Below, piece after piece: positions 8,001-16,811 of a stretch of 28,535 bases of DNA. Every line of letters starts with the position of its first letter. Positions within the stretch are counted from its first letter, which is position 1. The notes beneath the pieces were generated by a model that was not told the origin of the DNA, did no database searches, and worked only from the letters and a program-made list of their open reading frames with translations. The DNA is taken from the NCBI GenBank assembly GCA_964490175.1, contig CAZBAI010000020.1:1-28535 (forward strand). Direction: 5' to 3'. The DNA is from RGIG3077 sp964490175 (lineage in GTDB: Bacteria; Bacillota; Clostridia; Oscillospirales; Ruminococcaceae). The position numbers and the translations under genes were made by a program.

Positions 8001-10162
8001 GAAAAATAGCTTTTTGTGGGATTTGGCGTATTTTGCGGCGCAATATCATGCCCGAGAATGATGCTTTGGCAGATGTCGCAAAGCTCGCTTGCGGTTTCGC
8101 ATTCGCCGCTTTCGGCACGCATTATAACGGCTTTTCCGGATTTTGTGGGCTTTATTGTAATGTTCGGGTGATTTGCGCAAAAACTTTCAAGTCGGCTCAA
8201 GGTGAAAGACAAAGGTTTCTCCAAACCGACGACCCTTTGCACTGCGGCAAACGGCGGCAATGCCGCAACAGCTTGTTCGAGTGTGAGCGAACCGTTTGCC
8301 AAAATATCACACACATTCAGCGCAAGCTCAAAGCCGTTGCAAAAAAAGTCTTCACACTGTTCGGGGCTGATATACAGCGGTGCCGAATAGCTTTTAAAGA
8401 CCGTTTCCAAGCTTTTGGGATAATTTTGGGCAAGCTTTGGAATTTCGCCTTTATTGAGCATATTTACAACGCACAGCATTACAAGTTTTTCGTAGCTAAC
8501 AAACCCCGTTTGGGTTGAGAATGCCGACGCTTTTGTGCCGCTGCGTGAAATTCTGAAAGTGATTTTCGAGGCGATTGAATCGATTTTGAGCGATTTTATG
8601 ATTTGAGAGCCTCTGTGACTTGATGTTGTAAGCGCTATCGGAAATTGCAAATGCTTTGCTGCAAGCTTTGCGACATAAAGCTCTTTTACGCTTGAAAAAT
8701 CGTGCAGCGCCCCGAAATGTTCGCTGTTCATTTTCGGCGCAAGGTCGTATTTTATCGCCGATTCCGCTTCTGCCTGTTTTGTCAAGGAAAGTTCCGTGCG
8801 GCTTTTTGAATATGCGTATATTTTTGTATATGAATCGGACTGCACGAAAAATCCGTAATCCGCATTGAGAATTTTCATGGCGTAAAAAAGTTCGCTGATA
8901 AGACATTCGCCCAGTGCCCACACATCGGAGCCGCCGCCGAGAGCGCCCGACGAAAGTGCGGCTTCAAGTGCGACTGCGGATAAAGTGCCGCTGTGCCCTG
9001 TTACGATGACTTTTTTGTGTCCCGCAAGGCTTCTTCCGATTTTCACTGCGGCAACAGCGTCGATTTCCGTGCCTGTTTCACCGCATATGGCGGAATCATC
9101 ATCAAATTCAAGGGCAATGTCACGGTTTCTTATATCAAACAAGGCAACTTTGTAATCTTCAAGATGCTTTTTGGCAAAAACTCTGACGTTTTCTTCAACC
9201 CTTGCGCCTTTTCCGACCTTGGCACCCTCGCCGATTGCCGCACCTTTGCAGACTGTACTTCCGGCAAGAAGCGTTGCTCCCTTGCATATCAATGCGCCGT
9301 CGCAACGTGAGCCGGCAGCTATGTGAGCGCCGCTTTGTATTACGCTGTATTCAACAACCGCACCGTCGCCGATAAACACGTTTTCGCCTATAACGGAGTG
9401 TGAAACCGTAACGTTTTTTCCGAATTTTACGCCGTTTCCGATATGGCTCGGCTGCCCTATGCAGACGCTTTCGCCGTTGTTTTGGCAGTGAGCGTCTGCA
9501 AAGATTGGGTGCAATCTGTCGGAAAACCGTGCGCTTTCGCTGAGAATATCCATATGGCAGCGAAGATAATCGGCAGTATCGGCAAGAGAATTTGCATATG
9601 CGGCATTATCGCAAAAGCAAATGTTCATTTTGTGCTGATGTGCGCTGTTTATAAAATCTTCATCAATTAAAAGCGTGCCTGTGCTTTTTAAAAAATCAAA
9701 GCATTTTTTTGACAAAATGTAAATACCCGAGGGTGTATATAAATGTGCTTTAGCATTAAATTTCCAAAGCTGTTTTCCGCTTTGAATCGGCAGCGTCAGC
9801 ACGGTGATATCCGCTTTGTGCGACTTGTGGCAGTCAACGGCGCTTTGCAAATTCGCATCGTAAAATTTCATTTGGCAAAACAAAAGCACACCGTCTTGAC
9901 CGATATCCAAAGACGATATATCACATCTGCCGAAATTCCACTTGATATCAAGTCGGTCTGCATAGGCGCTTGCGCTTTCTTTACAGCTTTGACTGTTTTC
10001 GTCAAGAAAGACATATGCTTTTTTGATTTTTGCGGCACAAAGTGTGTCGAAAATATATTCCTCACAGCTTGAGCCGAATATATCGCACAAAGCTTTCGGT
10101 TTCGGGTACTTTTGCGGTTCGGGTGAAAGTGATTGCATCATGTCGTAAATAACAGCTTCCAT
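7997..10162 (-). CDS. Three-domain nucleotidyltransferase / beta-helix / phosphohexomutase-like protein with lost active sites
   Basis: The 721-residue product has three parts. Residues 1-210 resemble a sugar-phosphate nucleotidyltransferase: KYPKPKALCDIFG matches the PKPLVPVxG box, but the GxGTRL loop reads YDMMQSLSP and the usual metal-binding NGD position reads FCQ. Residues about 235-330 carry hexapeptide (left-handed beta-helix) repeats such as IGNGVKFGKNV and IGEGAKVGKGARV. The last 370 residues follow a phosphomannomutase/phosphoglucosamine mutase fold, but the phosphoserine loop TASHNP reads VQSDSYTK, the metal loop DGDxDR reads RISRSGTK, and RPSGTEP reads TKSGKAV. The fold order matches known ManC/ManB-like fusions, but catalysis looks unlikely; a regulatory or structural role is inferred. 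The start has AAAGGAG upstream. The gene lies divergent from the pseudouridine synthase gene. Confidence 0.8.
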   Translation of the reverse strand: MEAVIYDMMQSLSPEPQKYPKPKALCDIFGSSCEEYIFDTLCAAKIKKAYVFLDENSQSCKESASAYADRLDIKWNFGRCDISSLDIGQDGVLLFCQMKFYDANLQSAVDCHKSHKADITVLTLPIQSGKQLWKFNAKAHLYTPSGIYILSKKCFDFLKSTGTLLIDEDFINSAHQHKMNICFCDNAAYANSLADTADYLRCHMDILSESARFSDRLHPIFADAHCQNNGESVCIGQPSHIGNGVKFGKNVTVSHSVIGENVFIGDGAVVEYSVIQSGAHIAAGSRCDGALICKGATLLAGSTVCKGAAIGEGAKVGKGARVEENVRVFAKKHLEDYKVALFDIRNRDIALEFDDDSAICGETGTEIDAVAAVKIGRSLAGHKKVIVTGHSGTLSAVALEAALSSGALGGGSDVWALGECLISELFYAMKILNADYGFFVQSDSYTKIYAYSKSRTELSLTKQAEAESAIKYDLAPKMNSEHFGALHDFSSVKELYVAKLAAKHLQFPIALTTSSHRGSQIIKSLKIDSIASKITFRISRSGTKASAFSTQTGFVSYEKLVMLCVVNMLNKGEIPKLAQNYPKSLETVFKSYSAPLYISPEQCEDFFCNGFELALNVCDILANGSLTLEQAVAALPPFAAVQRVVGLEKPLSFTLSRLESFCANHPNITIKPTKSGKAVIMRAESGECETASELCDICQSIILGHDIAPQNTPNPTKSYFS

Positions 10163-10180
10163 AATTTTGCTTCTCCTTTG

Positions 10181-10208
10181 TATATACTTTTAAGAAATTA
10201 TTGGTCAA
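10181..10208 (-). promoter_or_regulatory. Possible promoter for the three-domain protein gene
   Basis: Minus strand: TTGACC (10203-10208), 16-base spacer, TATATA (10181-10186). The predicted transcription start would fall almost on the ribosome site AAAGGAG, giving a very short leader, so this is only a weak call. Confidence 0.35.
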
Positions 10209-10242
10209 AAGCGCAGGTTTATGCAAAATCGGATAAAGGTGT

Positions 10243-10271
10243 TTGCAAAAATACGGATTATGATGTATAAT
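10243..10271 (+). promoter_or_regulatory. Sigma-A type promoter for the pseudouridine synthase gene
   Basis: TTGCAA (10243-10248), 17-base spacer, TATAAT (10266-10271), about 40 bases before the start codon. It points away from the possible promoter of the minus-strand neighbour. Confidence 0.75.
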
Positions 10272-10308
10272 TGATTGTAAATTACGGCTTTTTCAAAGGG
10301 GAAAGAAT

Positions 10309-11076
10309 ATGATGAGCGAGCTTCGGCTTGATAAATTTGTGTGCAACCGCACGGGCATATCACGCACGGAAATCAAGGCTGTGCTGAAAAGCGGCGGCGT
10401 GACGGTTGACGGGGCGGCGGAAAATGACGGCTCACGCAAAATTTGCCCGGAAAAATGTGAGGTTGCCTTTAAAGGCAACCTGCTTTCGGCTGAGCAATTT
10501 CGATATATTATAATGAATAAGCCTCAAGGCGTTGTGTGCGCCACGCAGGATAATGTAAACAAAACGGTGACAGAACTTGTTCCGAAAGAGCTTATGTGCC
10601 GCTCTCTTGCGCCGGCAGGCAGGCTCGATAAGGATACCGAGGGCTTGCTGCTTATTACAAATGACGGCGAATTTGCGCACAAAGTTATATCACCGAAAAA
10701 AAATGTGCCGAAATTTTATGTAGCCCGCTTGGAAACGCCTTACCGTGAGGACTATTGCCGAATTTTTGAAAAAGGAATTGAATATCAAGGCGAAAAATTT
10801 AAAAGCGCAAGGGTTGCAAAGCTTGATGAAAAAGGCGAATATGCGCTTGTTGAAATCCGCGAGGGAAAGTTTCATCAGGTGAAAAAAATGTTTGCGGCGG
10901 TTTCAAACAACGTTCTATATTTGCGCAGAGAACAAATCGGAAAGCTGTTTTTACCACAAGATTTAGTGCTCGGAGGCTCGTTAGGCATATTGCACAAAGA
11001 AGCTTGCGAAATGTTGAAAGACGAATCTTTTGAAGAGGTGCACTCTCGAATTTTTGTGAAATTTTCGTCAATATAA
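10309..11076 (+). CDS. RsuA/RluB-family rRNA pseudouridine synthase
   Basis: Enzymes of this family convert one uridine in rRNA to pseudouridine. The 255-residue product has an N-terminal S4 RNA-binding domain (about residues 5-52, RLDKFVCNRTGISRTEIK) and the catalytic domain with YIIMNKPQGVVCA, then GRLDKDTEGLLLITNDGEF, whose Asp107 is the expected catalytic residue, and later GKFHQVKKMFAAVSN. The short form with a modest C-terminus suits RsuA (16S U516) or RluB (23S) equally; the target cannot be fixed from sequence. AGGGGAAAG precedes the ATG. The second codon is also ATG, so the true start could be 10312. No terminator is evident before the next promoter. Confidence 0.9.
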   Translation: MMSELRLDKFVCNRTGISRTEIKAVLKSGGVTVDGAAENDGSRKICPEKCEVAFKGNLLSAEQFRYIIMNKPQGVVCATQDNVNKTVTELVPKELMCRSLAPAGRLDKDTEGLLLITNDGEFAHKVISPKKNVPKFYVARLETPYREDYCRIFEKGIEYQGEKFKSARVAKLDEKGEYALVEIREGKFHQVKKMFAAVSNNVLYLRREQIGKLFLPQDLVLGGSLGILHKEACEMLKDESFEEVHSRIFVKFSSI

Positions 11077-11112
11077 ATAAAACCTATTTTCAAACTTTGG
11101 GTATTTAGTAGC

Positions 11113-11141
11113 TTGAAATTTTGTTTTTAATTTGTTATCAT
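11113..11141 (+). promoter_or_regulatory. Sigma-A type promoter for the ABC ATPase gene
   Basis: TTGAAA (11113-11118), 17-base spacer, TATCAT (11136-11141) in an AT-rich stretch. A small GTCA-TTTT-TGAC inverted repeat lies just downstream at 11151-11162, near the expected start of transcription. GGGAGG at 11174-11179 is the ribosome site. Confidence 0.7.
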
Positions 11142-11189
11142 ATATATAACGTCATTTTTGACAATACAAATTTGGGAGGCATAAAATAA

Positions 11190-12332
11190 ATGGCAAGTTT
11201 ATCATTGCGTAGTATTTACAAAAAATATCCCGGCGGCGTTGTTGCCGTTTCCGACTTTAATCTTGAAATCAGAGATAAGGAGTTTATCATTCTCGTAGGA
11301 CCTTCCGGCTGCGGTAAGTCCACAACACTCAGAATGATTGCAGGTTTGGAGGAAATTTCCGAGGGTGAGCTTTACATCGGCGATCGCCTTGTAAATGATA
11401 TTGCTCCTAAGGACCGTGATATCGCCATGGTTTTCCAGAACTATGCTCTTTATCCGCATATGACTGTTTTTGAGAACATGGCATTCGGCTTGAAACTCAG
11501 AAAAGTACCTAAGGATGAAATTGCGAGAAAGGTTGAAGAAGCAGCAAGAATCCTTGATATTTCTCACTTGCTCGACAGAAAGCCTAAGGCTTTGTCCGGC
11601 GGTCAGCGTCAGCGTGTTGCGCTCGGTCGTGCTATCGTTCGTGAGCCTCAGGTATTCCTTCTTGACGAGCCTTTGTCCAACCTCGATGCAAAGCTTCGTG
11701 CTCAGATGAGAACCGAAATTTCAAAGCTTCACCAAAAGCTCGGCACAACATTTATTTATGTAACGCACGACCAGACGGAAGCTATGACAATGGGTGACAG
11801 AATCGTTGTTATGAAAGACGGTTATATGCAGCAGGTTGATACTCCTCAAAACCTCTATGACCGCCCTGTAAACCAGTTTGTTGCCGGATTTATGGGTTCT
11901 CCTCAGATGAACTTTATAGACGCAATTCTTTACAGCGAAAACGGCTCTTATTATGTTGACTTCGGTTCTGAAGCCACAAAGACAAGTCAAGCCGTACGTT
12001 ATCAGGTTGTTCTTCCTGCTGACAAGTGTGACGATGCTGTACTTTCAAAGTATGTTGACAAGGAAGTTATCGTAGGTATCCGTCCCGAGGATATTTATGA
12101 TGATCCCGCTTATATCGCAAATGCCACAACCGGCGTTATCGACTGCACGGTAGATATTACCGAGCTTATGGGTGCAGAAACATACCTTTACCTCTCTTGC
12201 GAGAATATTCCTCTCACGGCAAGAGTTGCTCCTACATCAACAGCAAGACCTCAGGACGAAATCAAGGTTGCTATCGACCCTGCTAAGGTTCACATTTTCG
12301 ATAAGGACACTGAAAAGACCATTATTAACTGA
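11190..12332 (+). CDS. msmX: Sugar ABC transporter ATP-binding protein, MsmX/UgpC type
   Basis: MsmX-type ATPases energise one or several sugar importers, often encoded elsewhere in the genome. The 380-residue product has Walker A GPSGCGKST (residues 37-45), Q-loop VFQNYALYPHMTV, signature LSGGQRQR (135-142), Walker B VFLLDEPLSNLD and H-loop YVTHDQTEAMTM, followed by the C-terminal regulatory OB-fold typical of the MalK/UgpC/MsmX group (GIRPEDIYDD). No permease or binding-protein gene lies beside it, which fits a shared ATPase. Its codon choice appears more restricted than that of its neighbours (frequent CTC, TCC and CCT), suggesting high expression. It has its own promoter, a GGGAGG site and a terminator. 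UgpC is the alternative name. Confidence 0.9.
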   Translation: MASLSLRSIYKKYPGGVVAVSDFNLEIRDKEFIILVGPSGCGKSTTLRMIAGLEEISEGELYIGDRLVNDIAPKDRDIAMVFQNYALYPHMTVFENMAFGLKLRKVPKDEIARKVEEAARILDISHLLDRKPKALSGGQRQRVALGRAIVREPQVFLLDEPLSNLDAKLRAQMRTEISKLHQKLGTTFIYVTHDQTEAMTMGDRIVVMKDGYMQQVDTPQNLYDRPVNQFVAGFMGSPQMNFIDAILYSENGSYYVDFGSEATKTSQAVRYQVVLPADKCDDAVLSKYVDKEVIVGIRPEDIYDDPAYIANATTGVIDCTVDITELMGAETYLYLSCENIPLTARVAPTSTARPQDEIKVAIDPAKVHIFDKDTEKTIIN

Positions 12333-12350
12333 GTCTTTGACGAATAAGCT

Positions 12351-12387
12351 AAAGGTGCAGCTTTTTAAAGGTGCACCTTTTTCTTTT
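12351..12387 (+). terminator. Rho-independent terminator after the ABC ATPase gene
   Basis: Arms AAAGGTGCA (12351-12359) and TGCACCTTT (12372-12380) form a 9-base stem followed by a T-rich tail (TTCTTTT). It separates the ATPase gene from the membrane-protein gene that starts at 12417. Confidence 0.85.
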
Positions 12388-12416
12388 GTGTGCGATTTGC
12401 CAAAAGGAGTGGTTTT

Positions 12417-14164
12417 GTGAAAAAAGAAAAAAGCATTTGTGAATATAGTATTACGAACGACCAAGGGGGGGGTCAGCCTATTACAATCCTGCAGATGCGC
12501 TAAAGAAAAGGTTTGCGTTTTTAAACAACCCTAAATTAACTAAAGCGAAAAATAAAACGGTTGAGTGTTTGTGCCTTGGATATTTAGTGGTTGTTGTTTT
12601 GCTTGTGGGATATTATATACTGTTTCCCGCAAAGGGCGTTTATCACAGCGACACAACCGATACGATAATGTGGGCGCAAGCTGCGCTGAAATCCGGCTCG
12701 ATGTTTAATAAGGAGTTTAATTACGCCTGCATTGCGCCTTTTGGCGGATATATATTTATATTGCCGTATGTTGCGATTTTCGGGTTTTCGCTTAAAGCCA
12801 ACGCTTTCGGTATGCTTACCTTTTTTGTTTTATTTTTGGCGGCGCTGTATGCAACTGTCAAAAAGCTTGGATTTAGCGATAACAAATGCTGCGTTGTTTC
12901 GGCAACGACGATTCTTTTGGTTTCGGGCAGCGCAAAGCTCAGAGAGATTTTTTTCGACCATATATTGCATTACAGCTTGAATTTATTCTTTGCGTTGGTT
13001 GGCTTGCTGCTGATTTTTTCTATGGTTGACAGCCTTGCTTCAAGGGAAAAAACCAAAAAATATATTATTTGCGCCGTTTTGCTGTTTGTATGGTGTTTTT
13101 TGACTTCGCTTAATCAATCTACAACGTTGTTGCTTTTCATACTTCCGCTTTTTTCCGCATTTGTATTAGAAAGGCTTCTTGCCGAGGAAAAGGCAAAATC
13201 GGCAAGAGAGTATTATTTTGGGTTGGCAATTCCCGTTATTATTGCGCTGGGCGCGCTTTTAGGCTATATTGCAGCTGACTTGATTATCGGCGACAGCACC
13301 GCCGCATATCAGGAAATGTATTCGGTTTATTCATCAATTTCTCAGTGGGGCGAAAACCTACTTGGATTCTATGCGGATTGGTATATTCTATTTGGTGTTG
13401 ATATTCTCGGAATGCAGGAAATTTTGACGATATACGGAATTGTCGATTTGCTTATAGTGATTGTAGCCACTATAATTCTTATCACGCCGATAGTTATGCT
13501 TTTTTGCTACAAGCACCTGAAAAACAGAAAACTGCGGATATTGTTGCTGTTTCATTCTGCACAGTCGCTGTTTTTGATGATGATATATGTCCTCGGCGTT
13601 GTCAGTAACGTTAATTGGCGCCTTACACCGATTATGTTTACTTCGGCGTTGCTGACGTCAATCGGATTTGCGGAACTGTCAAAAAGCTTTCGCTATAAAT
13701 CGCTTGCGCATTTAATAGCGCTTCCGGTAGGGTTTATAGCCTTGTTTAACGGAACGTATTTTATGCTTCCGCCTGATTTTGCTCAGCAATCGGGATATTT
13801 TGCCGTAGCGCAGGAGCTTGAAAACTTTGAAGAAAAATACGGCATAGAATTGGAATACGGCTATGCAACATATTGGCATTCGCAAATTGTTTCTTTGATA
13901 AACGAAGAAACAATTCCCGTTCGGTGCATTGAAATAACCGAAGATGGGTATTACGCAAGGCAATATCAAACTTATACATATTGGCATGATGATCAAGCAG
14001 ATGTTGAAAACTATTTTGTATTGGTATCGAAAGAGGAATTTAAGTATATGCAGAAAAACAAAAACGAGCTTATACACAAAGGCTCAATATGCGATATGCC
14101 GCTGATATTTAAAATATGTAACGGCGAATATTATGTTTTGGTATACAATGAAAATATATTTTAA
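12417..14164 (+). CDS. Polytopic membrane protein (possible GT-C glycosyltransferase), frame broken at a G8 tract
   Basis: The best ribosome site in the region, AAAAGGAGT, precedes GTG at 12417. That frame runs MKKEKSICEYSITNDQ, meets eight G at 12465-12472 and stops at 12501 after 28 codons. One frame over, reading continues without a stop from the G run (GSAYYNPADALKKRF) through the membrane part to 14164. With six or nine G the frames join into about 581-582 residues. A start at TTG 12569 lacks a ribosome site and would leave the coding-like stretch 12473-12568 unused. The protein has roughly ten membrane helices and a soluble C-terminus of about 130 residues. The first outer loop, YHSDTTDTIMWAQAAL, has the acidic residues expected of GT-C enzymes, but no family match is certain. 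It is a phase-variable gene, a recent mutant, or a sequencing error. Confidence 0.75.
12465..12472 (+). repeat. Homopolymer of eight G inside a coding region
   Basis: A run of eight G lies about 16 codons after the GTG start of the membrane-protein gene. Runs of this length stand out in this AT-rich window. The frame joins correctly with six or nine G and is broken with seven or eight, the arrangement seen in slipped-strand phase-variable genes. Confidence 0.85.
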
Positions 14165-14200
14165 AAAATGCCTCCGAAAGTGTAAAGCTTTCGGAGGCTG
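14164..14200 (-). terminator. Terminator of the glycogen operon, shared with the converging gene
   Basis: An 11-base perfect stem, GCCTCCGAAAG with CTTTCGGAGGC (14170-14198), has a 7-base loop. On the minus strand it is followed by ATTTTTT, a good terminator for glgA. On the plus strand the tail is weaker (TGAATTT), so it may also stop the membrane-protein transcript, with less certainty. Confidence 0.85.
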
Positions 14201-14203
14201 AAT

Positions 14204-15628
14204 TTATCTGCACGAAACAATTTCGTCATAAAGACCGAGATAAAGCTTGGCAGAATTGCCCCAACCGAAATCCTCTTTGAGGGCGGCTGTTACAAGCTTT
14301 GACCATTCGGTTTTGTTCCAATAATAATCCTTGGCTCTGCGGCAAGCGTCAAGCATATCGTGTGCGTTGTAGGTTTTGAATGTAAAACCGTTGCCGTTTT
14401 CGCCGCCGGCATCACGAATACTGTCACGCAGACCGCCTGTTTCACGCACAATCGGAATTGTTCCGTAGCGCAGTGAAATCATCTGTGCAAGTCCGCAAGG
14501 TTCGCTTTGCGAGGGCATTAAAAACATATCCGCACCGGCGTAAATGCGCTGCGCAAGGTCGGGCTTAAAGCCCAAGGTTATGCTGACTTTGTCGGGATAG
14601 CGTGCGTGCATTTCGCAGAAAAAGTCCTCATAAATTTTTTCGCCCGAGCCTAAAATCGCAAATTTATAGCCTAGGTTCAAAATATCTTCAAAAACATATT
14701 TAATAAGGTCAAGCCCCTTGTGCGAAACAAATCTTGTTACAATGCCGATTACAGGTTCTTCGCCTTGATAAAGACCGAGAGAGGAGAGCAGGTCGGCTTT
14801 GCACTGCGCTTTGCCTTTTTTGTTTTTTGCGCTGTAATTTGCAGGCAGATTCGGGTCGGTTGCAGGGTCGTACCGAACGGTGTCTATGCCGTTTAAAAAG
14901 CCTGTCAGCTTATATTGCTTGCCTTGCAAAGCCCTGTCAAGCCCATGCGAGAACCATGGGTCGAGAATTTCCCATGAATAGCTCGGGCTTACGGTGGTTA
15001 TCTTGGCAGAGGTTTCAAAAGCGCCTTTCATAAGGTTTACACAGCCGTCATATTCAAGCAGATTCGAGTGATAAAGCGGAATGCCGATGACCTCGTTTAA
15101 GACGTCCATTCCATATTTTCCCTGATATTGAATATTGTGTATTGTGAAAACGTTTTTGATGTTTTCATACCCTTGCTGATATTTGTAGAACACCTCATAA
15201 TATACAGGCACAAGGGCCGACTGCCAGTCGTTTGAATTGATAACATCGGGAGTAAAGTCGATATATCTGAGCATTTCGAGAACGGCACGTGAGAAAAACG
15301 CATAGCGCTCACAATCATCATAAAAGCCGTACATACCATCTCTGCCGAAGTAGTATTCATTATCAAGCAGATAATATGTTACGCCGTTTGAAGCCTTTGC
15401 TTCAAAAATTCCGCAATATTGCTTTCGCCAAGCAACATCAACCGTGAAATTTGTAATAAATTTCATTTGGCGGCGCATTTCGTCGTTTACCGATCTGTAA
15501 AGCGGCAGAACGACGCGTGCGTCATGTCCTTGCTCGTTTATCGCTGCGGGAAGTGAGCCGATAACATCGGCAAGACCGCCCGATGCCGCATACGGTGCCG
15601 CTTCGCTGGCTGCATACAGTATTTTCAT
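14204..15628 (-). CDS. glgA: Glycogen synthase GlgA
   Basis: GlgA moves glucose from ADP-glucose to the non-reducing end of an alpha-1,4-glucan; it is a GT5 enzyme of the cytoplasm. The 474-residue product has the usual length. Landmarks are MKILYAASEAAPYAASGGLADVIG at the N-terminus, NSNDWQSALVPVY, FTIHNIQYQGKYG, VSPSYSWEI, GFLNGIDTVRYDP, and the C-terminal PSQSEPCGLAQMISLRYGTIPIVRETGGLRD. The N-terminal ADP-glucose loop reads AASGGL in place of the textbook KTGGL. GGAGG precedes the ATG. It is the last gene of the glgB-C-D-A operon, and a small GCCCTT/AAGGGC hairpin lies in the gap before it. Confidence 0.95.
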   Translation of the reverse strand: MKILYAASEAAPYAASGGLADVIGSLPAAINEQGHDARVVLPLYRSVNDEMRRQMKFITNFTVDVAWRKQYCGIFEAKASNGVTYYLLDNEYYFGRDGMYGFYDDCERYAFFSRAVLEMLRYIDFTPDVINSNDWQSALVPVYYEVFYKYQQGYENIKNVFTIHNIQYQGKYGMDVLNEVIGIPLYHSNLLEYDGCVNLMKGAFETSAKITTVSPSYSWEILDPWFSHGLDRALQGKQYKLTGFLNGIDTVRYDPATDPNLPANYSAKNKKGKAQCKADLLSSLGLYQGEEPVIGIVTRFVSHKGLDLIKYVFEDILNLGYKFAILGSGEKIYEDFFCEMHARYPDKVSITLGFKPDLAQRIYAGADMFLMPSQSEPCGLAQMISLRYGTIPIVRETGGLRDSIRDAGGENGNGFTFKTYNAHDMLDACRRAKDYYWNKTEWSKLVTAALKEDFGWGNSAKLYLGLYDEIVSCR

Positions 15629-15643
15629 TTTTTTCCTCCGATT

Positions 15644-15658
15644 GCCCTTAAAAAGGGC
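15644..15658 (-). repeat. Small hairpin in the glgD-glgA gap
   Basis: GCCCTT and AAGGGC form a 6-base stem with a 3-base loop. On the transcribed (minus) strand it is followed by the ribosome site of glgA and not by a U run, so it may stabilise the mRNA or adjust expression between the two genes; it is not a convincing terminator. Confidence 0.4.
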
Positions 15659-15681
15659 TTTTGTTTATATGTAAAATATTG

Positions 15682-16800
15682 TTAGATATTTGCTTTTTTG
15701 CCGATGTAAAGCGGATAGCTCTCAGATCCGGTCAGTGTGCGCTGTGCGTCGATTGAAACACGCTTGTCGGTGATGACGTTGCTGATGCGGCTTTCTTTTC
15801 CGATGACCGTATCCTGCATCAAGATACAGTTTTTCACAACGGCGCCCTTTGCAACTTTGACCCCTCTGAAAAGCACAGAGTTTTCAACCGTGCCGTCAAT
15901 TACGCAGCCGTCGGCAATGAGCGAATTGGAAATAGAAGATTCAAGCCCGAATTTTGCAGGCCCGTTGTCACGGATTTTGGTGTAAATCGGGCGGGATTTT
16001 TTAAACAGGCTTTGTCTGTTGCCCGAATCGAGCAAAGCACGGTTTGCGTTGTAATAGCTCTGCATACTGTCAATGCGCTCGTAATACTCTTCGTGTTCAT
16101 ATGCGCAAATTTTGTATTCTTCCTTTTTGGCTTGCAAAATATCTCTCTCAAAGCTGTAAAGCGAACGGCTCATGGCTTCTCTTACGATTTTTTCGAGGAA
16201 TTTTTTGCTCAAAATAAAGGTGTTCAGGCTAATGCAGCATTCGCCGCAGATGAGCGGATTTATGGTAACATCGGTGATTCTTCCGTTTTCAATGCCGAAG
16301 ATCGTTGCTTTGTGCTTTGAAGCGTCGTAAATGCCCTTGGCGAAAATCGCCGTAATGTCGGCGTTGCTGTCGATGTGCTGCGCTATTGCCTCGCTGTAAT
16401 CGATATTGGCGATAACGTCGCAGTCGCTCATAACGACATAGTCGGCGCTTGAATGCTCAACAAAGTCCATAACGCCGTAAATAGCTTCAAGCCTGCCTCT
16501 GTAAATTCCGCTGCCCACGTGTGAAAAAGGCGGCAAAAGGTGAAGTCCGCCGTTTTTTCTGGCAAGATCCCACTCACGTCCGCTGCCCAAATGGTCAAGC
16601 AGGGACTGGTAGTTTGATTTTGTTATTACACCGACCTCGGAGATTCCCGAATTGACCATATTCGAGAGGGGAAAATCTATCAGCCTGTATCTGCCGCCGA
16701 AAAGCACCGAACCCAGCGTGCGTTCCTTTGTGAGGTCGGAAACGTTGTTTTCGTGCATATTGGCAAATATAAGACCGAGAACATTGTTGCTTGAAATCAT
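15682..16800 (-). CDS. glgD: Glucose-1-phosphate adenylyltransferase regulatory-type subunit GlgD
   Basis: GlgD is the Firmicutes paralogue of GlgC; in characterised species it has little activity alone and raises the activity of GlgC in a mixed complex. The 372-residue product starts MISSNNVLGLIFANMHENN, where GlgC has the nucleotide loop GGxGxRL, and keeps FGGRYRLIDFPLSNMVNSGI, WDLARKNGGLHLLPPF and a C-terminal beta-helix with hexapeptide repeats (VIDGTVENSVLFRGVKVAKG). This length and loop loss are typical of GlgD. The ATG has no strong ribosome site close by; an AAAGGAG lies about 40 bases upstream beyond a hairpin. It is the third gene of the operon, directly after glgC. Confidence 0.93.
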   Translation of the reverse strand: MISSNNVLGLIFANMHENNVSDLTKERTLGSVLFGGRYRLIDFPLSNMVNSGISEVGVITKSNYQSLLDHLGSGREWDLARKNGGLHLLPPFSHVGSGIYRGRLEAIYGVMDFVEHSSADYVVMSDCDVIANIDYSEAIAQHIDSNADITAIFAKGIYDASKHKATIFGIENGRITDVTINPLICGECCISLNTFILSKKFLEKIVREAMSRSLYSFERDILQAKKEEYKICAYEHEEYYERIDSMQSYYNANRALLDSGNRQSLFKKSRPIYTKIRDNGPAKFGLESSISNSLIADGCVIDGTVENSVLFRGVKVAKGAVVKNCILMQDTVIGKESRISNVITDKRVSIDAQRTLTGSESYPLYIGKKANI

Positions 16801-16811
16801 TTATATTCACA

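Noticed and set aside
7937..8518. A 193-codon plus-strand frame opposite the end of the three-domain protein gene and the rnj leader
   Set aside because: It is antisense to a longer recognisable protein, with no family-like motif and no ribosome site.
15641..15660. The hairpin before glgA as a transcription terminator
   Set aside because: There is no U run after it on the transcribed strand, and the ribosome site of glgA follows directly.
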